Source: Chryseobacterium indologenes | Lineage (GTDB): Bacteria > Bacteroidota > Bacteroidia > Flavobacteriales > Weeksellaceae | DNA: 64,000 nucleotides | Direction: 5' to 3' | Assembly (NCBI RefSeq): GCF_018362995.1 | Contig: NZ_CP074372.1 | Span: 558,001-622,000, forward strand | In this document: piece by piece, positions 22,123 to 32,498 of the stretch | Layout of the letters: every line of letters begins with the position of its first letter | Position numbering within the stretch: the first letter of the stretch is position 1 | The notes under the pieces: generated by a model | Database searches by the model: none | Told to the model about the DNA's origin: nothing | Seen by the model: only the letters and a program-made list of their open reading frames with translations | Translations under genes and position numbers: made by a program

Positions 22123-25062
22123 TTAGTAACCAAATACTTCGGTTAAATTAAGTTTTTTTACCTCACCTAATTTCTGCATATCGGCTTCATTTACTTTATC
22201 TTGAGAAGCAACAAGGCAGTATGTGTAGTTCTTGTTCTTCATTTCCTTATCGTGGAAAGTATTGATATCTGTGAAAGACAGTTTTGGTGCTTGTTCATAG
22301 ACATTCTTTCTCATGTCAAAGTTGTTTCCAAGTCTTTGAGATTTCAGATAAGAGAAGATGATTCCGTCCTGGGTGATTCTTTCAGAAGCAATTGATTTTT
22401 TCAATCCGCTTTTTGCAGTTTCAAATAACTGCTCAGATTTTGGAAGGGTAGTTAAAAGCTCATTCATTGCCGTCGTAGACTCATTGAATTTATCAGCCTG
22501 TGTTCCTACATATGCCATAATCATATCCTTGTCTGTTTTCTTGCTTGGAAGTGCAAAATAAGAATAGGTAGAATAGGCAAGAGCCTTAGATTCTCTGATC
22601 GTCTGGAAAACAATAGATCCCATTCCGCCTCCGAAATAGTTGTTGAATAAACTTACTGTTGGAGTAGTAGATGGATTGTACTGGTCAGAGTTTCTTACCC
22701 AGAAAACTTCTGCCTGCACCATATCATAATGAGCAAACAATACTTTGTTTTTGTCAGTCGGGATCTGAGCGAAAGTTTTAGACTTAGGAAGGTCTTTTAA
22801 GGTTGCAGGAAGTTTGTGAACAGGTTTAAGAGATGCTACCACCTCGTTTCCTGATTTCGGACCGTAATACAATACTTTATGCTTGAAATTAAACAAATCA
22901 TGAAGTACATTAATCAGATCTTCTGCCTTTAATGCATCAAGTTCAGCATCGCTCAGTACATTATTGAAAGGATTTTGTGCGCCATATTGTGCATAACTTC
23001 TCAGTCCGGCCATGATGGTTCCTTTATTTTGTTTTGCATTCGCTCTGGCTTTTTTCAATCTTGTTTTATAAGCATCAAGAGCTGCCTGATCTGCCTGGCA
23101 GTTTTTAATCAGATCTTCAAATAAAGCAATCGTTTTATCGAAGTTTTCATTTAAACCTTCAAGAGATACATACGTTTCTTCATTTCCGGCACCTACATTG
23201 AAGCTTGAAGCAAGTTTATAGAATTCTTTGCTGATAACTTCAGAAGATTTGTCCTTAGTTCCTAAATACTGAAGATATTCTGCAGCTATAGGAAGAATTT
23301 TGTTGTTCCATTTTCCGGAATCAAAGTGATAATACATTCTGAACAGCGCATTGTCTGTATTTTTTACAGAAAGTACGTCTACGTCGGCTAATTTGTTTTT
23401 AGCGATGTCTTTATCATAATTTAACCATACCGGAGCGATAGGGTTTTCAGGCATTTCATCAATCTTCTTAAGGAAAGGAGACTGATCTTCTCTGTTAACA
23501 GAAACCGGAGTAATTGTTGGTTTGTCAACTTTCACAATGCTCTTATCTTCACCTTTTCTTTTATAAACCGCAACGTAGTTGTTGTTCTGAAGATATTTGG
23601 ATACGAAATCCATGATATCTTTTTTCGTCAGTTTTGAAATCTCGTCAACATATTCAAGTGATGCTTTGTGATCAACGTCTGAAGTAAATTCATCCATAAG
23701 GATGCTTGCTCTTGATGAATATTTTTCATCCTTCTGAATAATACCTTTCTTTTCGTTGTTCACGATAGACTGAATAAGATCATCAGAAAATTCACCTTTT
23801 CTTAATTTATCAATTTCCTGAAGAAGAAGATTCTTTACTTCATCCAGAGATTGTCCTTCAGTAGGTTTGCCTTGTAAAAGTAATACGGAATAATCTTTTA
23901 AGGCATAAGAACCTGCATAGGCTCCCAGTAACTTTTGTTTTTTTACCAGATCAAGGTCAATTAATCCTGCCTGCCCGTTGGTAAGCATGTTTCCAACAAG
24001 GTTCAGCATTCTTGCATCTTTCGTGGAAGCACCGGGAAATCTGAAACCAAGCATTACATTTTCAGGATTAGGCCCTACAACTTCTTTTACAATTGGAGCT
24101 GTAATTGCTTTTTCCTGACCAACTTTATATTCAGGAATAGGTTTAGGCTTCATGTATGAGAAAGCCTTGTCGATTTTTGCAATCACTTCATCCGGGTTAA
24201 AATCTCCGGACATGATGATTCCCATATTGTTGGGAACGTAATAATTATTGTAATATTCTCTGATAGCGTGTAGAGAAGGGTTTTTTAAATGTTCAATCGT
24301 TCCGATGGTTGTCTGCTTTCCATAATTGTTGTTAGGGAAAAGGTTGGCAAACATCGTATCGAAAACTTTATCTCCGTCATCATCAAGAGATCTGTTTTTT
24401 TCTTCATATACCGCTTCAAGCTCTGTGTGGAAGAGTCTCAAAACAGGCTCTCTGAATCTTTCAGCCTGTACAGCAAGAAATTTGTCAAGAACATTGGCTG
24501 GTACATCTTCTGTGTATACCGTTTGTTCAAAGGAAGTGAAGGCATTGGTTCCGTCAGCTCCCATACCCGCCATCATTTTGTCATATTCATTCGCAATTGC
24601 ATATTTTGCAGCCTCTCCGGAAACCTTGTCAATCTCTTTGTAGATTTCTTTTCTTTTAGCTTCATCCTTAGTTTGGTTGTACTTTTCATAAAGCGCATCA
24701 ATCTGGTCTAAAAGAGGTTTTTCTTTCGCCCAGTCTTTAGACCCGAACTGATTGGTTCCTTTGAAAAGCATATGCTCCAGATAGTGGGCCAGACCCGTGT
24801 GATCTGCAGGGTCGGTTTTGCTTCCTGCCTTTGTGGCGATATACGTTTGAATTCTCGGGTCCTTGTTTGTTGGACTCAAAATAACTGTTAATCCGTTTTT
24901 TAAGGTATAATACCTTGCGGAAGTAGGGTCGTTGGTAACGTATTTATACTTATAGCCATTAGAATTTCCTTCTTTCCACTGGAAATCCTGGCCAAAAGCA
25001 TGTCCTGCAAAACTTGCAGCGGCAATACTCGTTGCGATGGTTAGTTTTTTTAACAGATTCAT
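22123..25062 (-). CDS. M16 family zinc peptidase (pitrilysin type), secreted
   Basis: 979 residues with signal peptide (to about AFG at 24). The inverted zinc motif HxxEH is H93-Y-L-E96-H97, with a downstream Glu in LEAVYEEKNRS. The C-terminal half is a second, inactive M16 domain, giving the clam-shell of the family. It degrades peptides in the periplasm. It lies 34 bp after the aminotransferase gene and shares its direction, so it may be read through from there. Confidence 0.92.
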   Translation of the reverse strand: MNLLKKLTIATSIAAASFAGHAFGQDFQWKEGNSNGYKYKYVTNDPTSARYYTLKNGLTVILSPTNKDPRIQTYIATKAGSKTDPADHTGLAHYLEHMLFKGTNQFGSKDWAKEKPLLDQIDALYEKYNQTKDEAKRKEIYKEIDKVSGEAAKYAIANEYDKMMAGMGADGTNAFTSFEQTVYTEDVPANVLDKFLAVQAERFREPVLRLFHTELEAVYEEKNRSLDDDGDKVFDTMFANLFPNNNYGKQTTIGTIEHLKNPSLHAIREYYNNYYVPNNMGIIMSGDFNPDEVIAKIDKAFSYMKPKPIPEYKVGQEKAITAPIVKEVVGPNPENVMLGFRFPGASTKDARMLNLVGNMLTNGQAGLIDLDLVKKQKLLGAYAGSYALKDYSVLLLQGKPTEGQSLDEVKNLLLQEIDKLRKGEFSDDLIQSIVNNEKKGIIQKDEKYSSRASILMDEFTSDVDHKASLEYVDEISKLTKKDIMDFVSKYLQNNNYVAVYKRKGEDKSIVKVDKPTITPVSVNREDQSPFLKKIDEMPENPIAPVWLNYDKDIAKNKLADVDVLSVKNTDNALFRMYYHFDSGKWNNKILPIAAEYLQYLGTKDKSSEVISKEFYKLASSFNVGAGNEETYVSLEGLNENFDKTIALFEDLIKNCQADQAALDAYKTRLKKARANAKQNKGTIMAGLRSYAQYGAQNPFNNVLSDAELDALKAEDLINVLHDLFNFKHKVLYYGPKSGNEVVASLKPVHKLPATLKDLPKSKTFAQIPTDKNKVLFAHYDMVQAEVFWVRNSDQYNPSTTPTVSLFNNYFGGGMGSIVFQTIRESKALAYSTYSYFALPSKKTDKDMIMAYVGTQADKFNESTTAMNELLTTLPKSEQLFETAKSGLKKSIASERITQDGIIFSYLKSQRLGNNFDMRKNVYEQAPKLSFTDINTFHDKEMKNKNYTYCLVASQDKVNEADMQKLGEVKKLNLTEVFGY

Positions 25063-25096
25063 TGCTGTTGTTCTTTATTTTTGGTTATTAATTTTA

Positions 25097-26290
25097 TTAG
25101 TTGAATTGTTCCAATAAATTTTTGATTCGCTTCATAGCTTCTCTCAAATCTTCCTCAGATGCAGCATAAGAGAATCTGATGCATTCCGGGCTTCCGAAAG
25201 AGAATCCGCCGACACATCCTACATGAGCATTTTCCAGAAGGAACATGGCAAAGTCATCAGAGTTCTTAATTTCAGTTCCGTTCAGGGTTTTTCCGATATA
25301 GTGCGAAATATCCGGGAAGAAATAGAATGCTGCTTTAGGAAGCAATACTTTGAATCCTGGGATTTCTTGGATCAGTTCATACACCAGATCTCTTCTTTCT
25401 TTGAAGGCATCAATCATGTATCTGTATTCAGAAGGGTCTGTTTTCAATGCAGTGATGGATGCTCTCTGTGCCATGGTATTGGCTCCGCTGGTCATCTGCC
25501 CCTGTACTTTTTCACAAGCCTTTGCCAGCCATTCCGGACATGCAGAATACCCGATTCTCCATCCTGTCATTGCAAATGCTTTTGACATTCCGTTGATTAC
25601 CGCGGTCTGTTCATATACTTCTGGAAACTGTGCAATAGAAGTTGTTTTTGTTTCGTAATTGATATACTCGTAAATCTCGTCAGAAATTATCGTTACCTGA
25701 GGATATTTAGCGATAACTTTTGCGATGGATTTTAATTCATCATATGTGTAATAGCCACCTGATGGGTTACATGGAGAACTGAAAAGTACCGCCTTGGTTT
25801 TATCTGTAATAGCTTCTTCAAGCTGTTCTGCCGTTACTTTAAAGTCTGTTAAATAAGAGGTGGGAAGCATTACGGAATTTCCACCCATCATTTTTACCAT
25901 TTCATCATAGCTTACCCAATATGGAGCGGGAAGAAGAACTTCATCACCATCATTGATAATAGAGGCAAGAACATTCAGAATAGCTTGTTTAGCCCCATTT
26001 GAAACACAGATCTGGGTAGGTTTGTATTCCAGATTATTATCTCTTTTTAATTTATAGGCAATAGCCTCACGTAGCTCCAGAAATCCCGGAACAGGAGAGT
26101 AGTGGCTGTAGTTTTGGTTGATGGCATCGAAAGCGGCCTGTTTGATATTGTCCGGAACATCGAAATCCGGCTCGCCAAGAGTTAAGCTGATTACATCTAT
26201 TCCGTTGGCTTTCATTTCTCTGGCTTTGTTTGACATTACAAATGTCTGGGAGTATCCTAATCTTTTTACTCTATCTGAAAGTTTATCCAT
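25097..26290 (-). CDS. Aspartate aminotransferase-type PLP enzyme (class I)
   Basis: 397 residues, fold-type I. The Schiff-base lysine is K237 in NGMSKAFAMTGWRIGY, and the motif SSPCNPSGG precedes it. The type-Ib aspartate transaminase layout is likely (transamination of Asp with 2-oxoglutarate), though prephenate or aromatic substrates are possible for this subgroup. Cytoplasmic. First gene of a likely two-gene unit with the M16 peptidase. Confidence 0.9.
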   Translation of the reverse strand: MDKLSDRVKRLGYSQTFVMSNKAREMKANGIDVISLTLGEPDFDVPDNIKQAAFDAINQNYSHYSPVPGFLELREAIAYKLKRDNNLEYKPTQICVSNGAKQAILNVLASIINDGDEVLLPAPYWVSYDEMVKMMGGNSVMLPTSYLTDFKVTAEQLEEAITDKTKAVLFSSPCNPSGGYYTYDELKSIAKVIAKYPQVTIISDEIYEYINYETKTTSIAQFPEVYEQTAVINGMSKAFAMTGWRIGYSACPEWLAKACEKVQGQMTSGANTMAQRASITALKTDPSEYRYMIDAFKERRDLVYELIQEIPGFKVLLPKAAFYFFPDISHYIGKTLNGTEIKNSDDFAMFLLENAHVGCVGGFSFGSPECIRFSYAASEEDLREAMKRIKNLLEQFN

Positions 26291-26555
26291 TGTATTTCTT
26301 GAATTTTAACAAATATATAATAAAAACGTCTTCTGGGGGCAATAAAAGTAGGGGAGCTTAAAAGATTTTTGTCAGGTTTTGAACAGATTTTTCCTGTTTG
26401 GAATCATTATGTTACTTGGACAGGGATAAACACTTGACTCGTGTTTTGGTTAAATGACAATCAATAATATGAGGATAAGTGAAAATTTAGGTTAAATAAA
26501 AATTACTTCCGAAGTTCAGGGTTTCGTATCTTTAAACAATCAAGATCATTATTCT

Positions 26556-27893
26556 ATGAAATATTCCGTTTTTTTATTGCTGATTTCCTGCACTGTCTTT
26601 TCTCAGAAACATTCAAAAGATGATGAAGTGAAGAAATATGTCTCGCAGGTGAGTGAAGATTCATTGAAGTCTTATATCGGTAAACTGGTGGGTTTTGAAA
26701 CCAGACATACCTTAAGTACGGTAGATGATCCAAAGCACGGAATAGGGGCTGCACGGAATTGGATAATTAAAAAATTCAATGATTATGCTAAAAATTCCGG
26801 TGGCAGAATGGAAGTCTACCTTCAGCAGGAAGATGTTCAGCCGGATGGAAAACGAATTGATAAAGCAGTCAGTCTTGGAAATGCCGTTGCCTTTCTGAAA
26901 GGTACAGATCCTGATGACAAAAGAATCTTCCTGATCGGTGGACATCTTGACTCAAGGGTTACGGACGTGATGAACCGAACTTCAAAAGCACCAGGAGCCA
27001 ATGACGACGGCAGTGGAGTAAGCGCTGTTATTGAATCTGCAAGAATATTAAGCAGGTCTTCATTTCCGGCTTCCATTATCTTTGTGGCTTTTTCCGGAGA
27101 AGAACAATCACTGTTGGGATCTAAACAATTGGCAGAAAAAATTAAGAGAGAAGGGTTGCAGTTGGAAGCCGTCCTGAACAATGATATGATTGGCAATCCT
27201 AAAGCAGGAGAAACAGGAGAAGTCAATACCCGTACCCTCCGTGTATTTAGTGAAGGTCTGCCGTATAAAGATCTCGATAAAAAAGCAATGGCAATCAGAA
27301 ATCTGGGTTTTGAAAATGACAGCGAATCCAGACAGCTGGCAAGATATATCAAAGAAATTACAGAACAATACATCAAAGGACTTGAAATTAAGCTTATCTA
27401 CAGAAATGACAGGTTTTTGCGTGGAGGAGATCATACCAGCTTTGTCAATAACGGATTTCCTTCTGTCAGATTAACCGAGTATTATGAAAATTATGATCAT
27501 CAGCATCAGGATATAAGAATAGAAAACAATAAGCAATATGGTGATCTTCCGGAATTTATAGATTTTAAATACCTGAAGAAGAATGTAGCTGTCAATATCG
27601 CGGTACTTGTCAGTCTTGCAAAATCCACTTCAAAGCCTGAAAAAGTAGAAATGGACGTTAAAGAATTGACGAATTCTACCACTCTTCACTGGGAGAAGCC
27701 AAAATCAGGAACTCCGGCAGGTTATTATGTGCTGGCAAGGGAAACAGACAGCCCGGTATGGCAGAAAAAAATATTTACAACAGGACTTTCCATTAAAGTT
27801 CCGCTTTCCAAAGACAATTATATTTTTGCCGTACAGACCATCAGCCAGTCCGGAAACCTGAATGTACCTGTAATTCCGGGTATTGCGAAGTAA
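26556..27893 (+). CDS. M28 family aminopeptidase with C-terminal fibronectin-like domain
   Basis: 445 residues with a short signal (MKYSVFLLLISCTVFSQ). Metal and catalytic residues are complete: H130 (GGHLDSR), D150 (ANDDGSG), E182/E183 (SGEEQSL), NNDMIG and GGDHTSF. The last about 90 residues (VEMDVKELTNSTTLHWEKP onward) look like a fibronectin type III domain. It is only a distant relative of the 9.7-13.9 kb cluster, so it represents a separate peptidase lineage. A TATCTTTA box lies at 26526-26533. Confidence 0.92.
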   Translation: MKYSVFLLLISCTVFSQKHSKDDEVKKYVSQVSEDSLKSYIGKLVGFETRHTLSTVDDPKHGIGAARNWIIKKFNDYAKNSGGRMEVYLQQEDVQPDGKRIDKAVSLGNAVAFLKGTDPDDKRIFLIGGHLDSRVTDVMNRTSKAPGANDDGSGVSAVIESARILSRSSFPASIIFVAFSGEEQSLLGSKQLAEKIKREGLQLEAVLNNDMIGNPKAGETGEVNTRTLRVFSEGLPYKDLDKKAMAIRNLGFENDSESRQLARYIKEITEQYIKGLEIKLIYRNDRFLRGGDHTSFVNNGFPSVRLTEYYENYDHQHQDIRIENNKQYGDLPEFIDFKYLKKNVAVNIAVLVSLAKSTSKPEKVEMDVKELTNSTTLHWEKPKSGTPAGYYVLARETDSPVWQKKIFTTGLSIKVPLSKDNYIFAVQTISQSGNLNVPVIPGIAK

Positions 27894-27990
27894 TGGTCTC
27901 TGTTGAAAACAGGGGATCAGGGGCTGCCGGGAAAAGTAGATTTGAATACAAGAGAAATAAAACTTATTTTTGTGGTTTATAATAATTCAC

Positions 27991-28626
27991 ATGTCTGCAT
28001 CGTTACTATTAAAATATTTCCCGGATCTTACTGAAAAACAGAAAGAACAGTTTTCACAATTGGAAAATCTGTATAATGAATGGAATGAAAAAATCAATGT
28101 AATTTCCAGAAAAGATATGGAGTCGCTGTATGAAAAGCATATTCTCCACTCTTTGGGAATTGCGAAAGTGATGGAATTTGCGCCGGGAACAAAAGTTTTG
28201 GATATCGGAACCGGAGGTGGTTTTCCGGGAATTCCCCTGGCGATCCTGTTTCCTGAGACACAATTTACTCTGATTGATTCTATCGGTAAGAAAATCAGTG
28301 TAGTACAGGCAGTGGCAGAAGGAGTAGGATTGACGAATGTAACAGCTATCCACGGAAGAGCAGAAAAGCTTAAAGAAAAATTCCACTTTGTGGTCAGCAG
28401 AGCAGTAACCCAGATGCCTGAATTTTTAAGATGGCTGAAAGGAAAATTTGAAAAAGAACAGTTTAACACTAAACATAACGGAATTTTATATTTAAAAGGT
28501 GGTGATCTTGCAGAAGAACTGGCCGGACTTAAATGTGAAATATTCAATCTTAAACACTATTTTGATGAAGAATTTTTTGATACTAAGAAAGTAGTTTATG
28601 TATCAAAAGGTAATTTTAATTCCTGA
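27991..28626 (+). CDS. rsmG: 16S rRNA (guanine(527)-N7)-methyltransferase
   Basis: 212 residues from the ATG at 27991 (MSASLLLKYF); a TTG 21 nt upstream adds a hydrophobic leader not found in the family. The SAM motif VLDIGTGGGFPGIPLA and the SRAVTQMPE segment identify RsmG (GidB), which methylates G527 of 16S rRNA; its loss is known to give low-level streptomycin resistance in other bacteria. Cytoplasmic. Confidence 0.95.
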   Translation: MSASLLLKYFPDLTEKQKEQFSQLENLYNEWNEKINVISRKDMESLYEKHILHSLGIAKVMEFAPGTKVLDIGTGGGFPGIPLAILFPETQFTLIDSIGKKISVVQAVAEGVGLTNVTAIHGRAEKLKEKFHFVVSRAVTQMPEFLRWLKGKFEKEQFNTKHNGILYLKGGDLAEELAGLKCEIFNLKHYFDEEFFDTKKVVYVSKGNFNS

Positions 28627-28688
28627 TTTTTATGTAAATAAGGAATAATTTTTGCTAATATTTGTTAATAATCAGAAAAGTAAAGGTT

Positions 28689-29093
28689 ATGAAAAAACTT
28701 TTAAATATTGGATTTTCAGTATTGCTGTTTGGCGGGCTTCTGGTTTCGTGTAATGATGACGATTACCATACAATCGAATCTATCGATAAGATCAAAATAG
28801 ACAGTGTAAAAATTGTCAATGATACCATGGATGTTTTCGCGATACAGAGCATAAAAACTTATTCCACCTATCCGTCTCATTGTGAAGGCTTTTATGGCTA
28901 TGATTATGTTTATAATAATGATCTTGATAGAACGGTTACTTCCTACAAATATATCACAAACGGACCTTGTGCGCAGGGAAATTATGTAGGGGGCAATCAA
29001 ATCAACTTCAGTCCGCAGAGAAAAGGAACCTATACTTTTAAATTCTGGAATGGAGGAAATAACTGGATTACGAAAACAATTGTGGTAGAATAA
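28689..29093 (+). CDS. Small lipoprotein of unknown function
   Basis: 134 residues from the ATG at 28689. Signal peptide with lipobox GLLVSC, followed by an acidic NDDDY segment, an arrangement similar to surface-export signals in Bacteroidota lipoproteins. The mature part has two further cysteines (HCEGFYGYDY and GPCAQG), which may form a disulfide. No family recognised. Its stop overlaps the start of the next gene (TAATG). Confidence 0.72.
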   Translation: MKKLLNIGFSVLLFGGLLVSCNDDDYHTIESIDKIKIDSVKIVNDTMDVFAIQSIKTYSTYPSHCEGFYGYDYVYNNDLDRTVTSYKYITNGPCAQGNYVGGNQINFSPQRKGTYTFKFWNGGNNWITKTIVVE

Positions 29094-29629
29094 TGAGATT
29101 GACTTTTGTTTTGTGCTTATTGGCAGCTGAGTGGGTATTCGGACAAAAAATTACCTGGGAGGAAGGCAGAAAGCTGACCTGGGACAATTTTAAAAGCCCG
29201 GTCAACAGGAAAAAAAATCCTGATGTAGCAGCGTATACCCATTGTGGCTGGGAATTTTCTTCTATAAAATCTTCCAATCCAAAAGCACCGGTTACGATTA
29301 CCATCAAAACCATATTTAACGAAGAAAAATCCTGGAAGGACGTGAAAAAGATGGATGATTACATTCTTCTTCATGAGCAGAAGCATTTTGATATTGCAGA
29401 ATTATTTGTAAGAAAATTCAGAAAGGCAGTTGCTGAAAAAATCAGGACTTCCGGTGATTATAACAAGTATTTCAAAGCCATTTATGACGGAATATCCACT
29501 GATTATCAAGACTTCCAGATGGCCTATGACAGAGAAACCCGTCACGGGATCAATAAAGAAAAACAGGCAGAATATAATAATACGATTTCTGAACAACTAG
29601 ACAACCTAAAAAGCTATCAAGCCCCTTGA
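29093..29629 (+). CDS. DUF922-like predicted secreted zinc protease
   Basis: 178 residues with signal peptide (ending near VFGQ at 18). The motif LLHEQKHFDIAELFV contains HExxH (HEQKH), fitting the DUF922 family of predicted Zn-dependent proteases. Translationally coupled to the lipoprotein before it and overlapping the nuclease gene after it, so a three-gene transcript is likely. Activity is inferred from the motif only. Confidence 0.75.
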   Translation: MRLTFVLCLLAAEWVFGQKITWEEGRKLTWDNFKSPVNRKKNPDVAAYTHCGWEFSSIKSSNPKAPVTITIKTIFNEEKSWKDVKKMDDYILLHEQKHFDIAELFVRKFRKAVAEKIRTSGDYNKYFKAIYDGISTDYQDFQMAYDRETRHGINKEKQAEYNNTISEQLDNLKSYQAP

Positions 29630-32313
29630 AATTCCTCAATAAGATCATTCACGAACTGCTGGCGCAAAACCCGGATCTTTCTGCGTTTAATATCATTCTG
29701 CCCGGAAAACGTCCCATTGTGTTTATCAGACAGATTCTGGAGGAAAACAATTACTCAGGGCTTCTTCCCAATTTTTTTACCATAGAAGAACTTATCAATG
29801 AAATTTCTGATCAGCAGCCGATACAGGGAATTCCATTGTGGCTTTTCTCATTCGATGTGTACAGAAGTCTGAATCTTATTCCCAGGGATGATTTTTCGGA
29901 CTTTTTGAAGTGGTTCCCTACATTGCAGAAGGACTGGGATGATATTCTCAAATTTTCAGACAGTGATCAGGCAGTTCTGCAGTATATGTTTGATGAAGAA
30001 AGGATCAAAGAATGGGCTCAAAACCTTGGAGATGATGAGGATGTCCCAAGAAAGAAATTTCTTAATTTCTGGCAGAATATGAACGTTTTTCTCCCTGTTT
30101 TAAAAGAGAGACTGCGGGAAAAGAACTGGGCGACTTCAGGAATGATTCATGAGGCGGCTAAAGCTAAGATTGCTGATTTTGCTAAAGATACCAAAGAAGA
30201 ATTTGTCTTTTGTGGATTCAATGCCTTTACTCCGGTAGAGGAAAAGCTGGTAAGAAATCTTTTGAAATGGAATAAAGCCCAATGTTTTTTTCAGGCAGAC
30301 CGTTATTATTTCAATGACGAAAGACAGGAAGCAGGAAAGTTTCTGAGAAATCATAAAACCTGGAAAGAATTTGATGATAACAGGACTTTTCAATGGATAG
30401 AAGACGATTTTAGTCAACCAAAAAAAATTAAGGTATACGAAGTGTCTGGAAATGTAACTCAGACAAAGGTACTGCCGGAAATTTTTAAGGAAATCAATAA
30501 TAAAACCTATTCAAATACAGCAGTGGTATTGCTGGATGAAAACCTTCTTCCCGCAAGTCTGGATGTAATGCATGGTGTGGATAATCTGAATATTACAATG
30601 GGATTCCCATTGAAGAACCTATCTTTCTCCAATGCTGTGAAACGTCTGTTCTATTTGCAGAAACAACTTGAAAAAAATAAATCCTCCTATTACTACAGAG
30701 ACGTTTTTCCGATTCTGGAAGAACTGCCCAAATCTGATGAAGACGAGCTTCTTATCAACGATTTTAAAGCCAAAGTAGAGGAGCGGAATATTGTTTATAT
30801 TTCTAATAAACTTCTGCATGAACTTCTGAGTGGGTTGTCGTATTTTAACCTTCTTCAGAAAGCCCAGGGGACAAATGTTTATCTGGATATGCTTATTACG
30901 TTTTGTCAGCAGGTAAAATGGCTTGAAATAGACGATATCCAGTATGAGAATGTTTCTCACTTTGAAAATGCATTCAGGATCATCAAAAATCAGCTGACTC
31001 CTTACAATATTGAGATCAAAATGGAAACGCTGGAAATTCTGATCAATCAGCATATTAATTCTGAAAGTATCGATTTTCAGGGAGAACCGTTGAGAGGCCT
31101 GCAGATCATGGGATTGCTGGAAACCCGTCTCCTGAATTTTGAAAACGTTATCCTGCTTTCTGTCAACGAAGGAAAACTTCCTCTCGGAAACTCTCAGAAT
31201 ACTTATATTCCTTTTGATATCCGAAGGTTTTTTGATCTTCATACTTTTCTGGAAAATGACAGCATCTATGCCTATCACTTTTACAGGCTGATCCAGGATG
31301 CGAAGAATGTACACTTGTTATATAATGCTCTAAGTTCCGGAGTGAACACAGGGGAGAAGAGCCGTTTCATTACACAGATTGAAATGGAGAGCTCACATGA
31401 GATCGAACATCTGATTATTGAAAATTCTTCTGAGCCTATTACCACCAAACCTATAGAAATTTCCAAGACACAGATTGTACAGGACCGCCTTCAGAAATGG
31501 AAGGAAAAAGTATCTGCCTCCCACCTTACAAGTTACCTCTATAATCCGATTGATTTCTACCTTTCCAAGATTTTGAATACCTCGGAAACAGATGAGATTG
31601 AAGAAGAACTGTCTGTAAAGAATTACGGAAATCTGGTCCATTATTCACTTCAAGAAGTGTATGAGGTTTTGAAGGGTAAGATTTTAAAAGAAAGCGATTT
31701 AAAGGATTCAGTTAAAGCAATAGATCACTATATAAATATTGCCATTGAAAAGCTGAAACACCAACCGGAATTCTATGAGAAGGGAATGAATTATATTCAT
31801 AAAGCAATTGCTAAAAAAGTGATTGAAAATGTTCTTACCCATGATCTTGAATTGATAAAACAGGGAAACAAACTGGAGATTGTTGATATAGAAAGAAGGT
31901 TTGAAAACATTGATTTTCCTTTGGATGGGAATGATAAAATTTCTTTTTTCGGATTCATTGACCGGATTGATAAACTGAACGGCACTTTAAGAATCATCGA
32001 TTATAAAACAGCCAAGATCAAAAATCTCAGCGTTAAAATTGATGGAGATAACGTAGATGAATATTTCCACAACAGTGAAAGAAAACAGGCGCTTCAGCTT
32101 TGTATTTATCATTATGTGGTGCAGCATCTTCCTGAGTTTTGGGGATACCCGATTGAAACTGGAATCTGGAGCTTTGCAGATGCTAAAAAAGGAATGGTTT
32201 CCCTGCAGTTTGACAAAGGAAATATTGATGATGCCATGAAATCAGTCAAAAGTCTGATCCTTGAAATTCTGAACCCGGATGTTAATTTTGTGGAAACAAT
32301 AAAAACCTATTAA
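29626..32313 (+). CDS. PD-(D/E)XK nuclease family protein (AddB/RexB-like)
   Basis: 895 residues, cytoplasmic. The N-terminal part starts with NIILPGKRPIVFIRQIL, like the inactive helicase half of AddB, without a Walker A motif. The C-terminal nuclease domain starts near residue 630 and carries NYGNLVHYSLQEV (His about 673), GFIDRIDKL and IIDYKTAK, i.e. the D...DxK core. It probably works with an AddA-type helicase in double-strand break repair, but no addA is in this window. The start is TTG at 29626, overlapping the previous stop (TTGA); no ATG lies nearby, so the exact start is uncertain. Confidence 0.83.
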   Translation: MKFLNKIIHELLAQNPDLSAFNIILPGKRPIVFIRQILEENNYSGLLPNFFTIEELINEISDQQPIQGIPLWLFSFDVYRSLNLIPRDDFSDFLKWFPTLQKDWDDILKFSDSDQAVLQYMFDEERIKEWAQNLGDDEDVPRKKFLNFWQNMNVFLPVLKERLREKNWATSGMIHEAAKAKIADFAKDTKEEFVFCGFNAFTPVEEKLVRNLLKWNKAQCFFQADRYYFNDERQEAGKFLRNHKTWKEFDDNRTFQWIEDDFSQPKKIKVYEVSGNVTQTKVLPEIFKEINNKTYSNTAVVLLDENLLPASLDVMHGVDNLNITMGFPLKNLSFSNAVKRLFYLQKQLEKNKSSYYYRDVFPILEELPKSDEDELLINDFKAKVEERNIVYISNKLLHELLSGLSYFNLLQKAQGTNVYLDMLITFCQQVKWLEIDDIQYENVSHFENAFRIIKNQLTPYNIEIKMETLEILINQHINSESIDFQGEPLRGLQIMGLLETRLLNFENVILLSVNEGKLPLGNSQNTYIPFDIRRFFDLHTFLENDSIYAYHFYRLIQDAKNVHLLYNALSSGVNTGEKSRFITQIEMESSHEIEHLIIENSSEPITTKPIEISKTQIVQDRLQKWKEKVSASHLTSYLYNPIDFYLSKILNTSETDEIEEELSVKNYGNLVHYSLQEVYEVLKGKILKESDLKDSVKAIDHYINIAIEKLKHQPEFYEKGMNYIHKAIAKKVIENVLTHDLELIKQGNKLEIVDIERRFENIDFPLDGNDKISFFGFIDRIDKLNGTLRIIDYKTAKIKNLSVKIDGDNVDEYFHNSERKQALQLCIYHYVVQHLPEFWGYPIETGIWSFADAKKGMVSLQFDKGNIDDAMKSVKSLILEILNPDVNFVETIKTY

Positions 32314-32498
32314 AATTATTTAATATTGATGAAGTGATGTGTTTTGCTTGAAAATCAATACGTTAAATATTTAAATCGACAGGCTGAAATACATTGATTT
32401 ACTTCGTAAAACAGCCATAAAGCAGGTAACTTTTTTGTGTATCTTTACTACTTATTAAAAGCTTTCAAAGTTTAAATCAGATACATTAAGTACCACCA

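Noticed and set aside
27987..28547. 186-residue minus-strand frame over rsmG
   Set aside because: Antisense to the conserved SAM motif of RsmG; shadow frame.
30619..31314. 231-residue minus-strand open frame inside the AddB-like gene
   Set aside because: Fully antisense to a long coherent coding frame, with no signal, domain or promoter; interpreted as a shadow.
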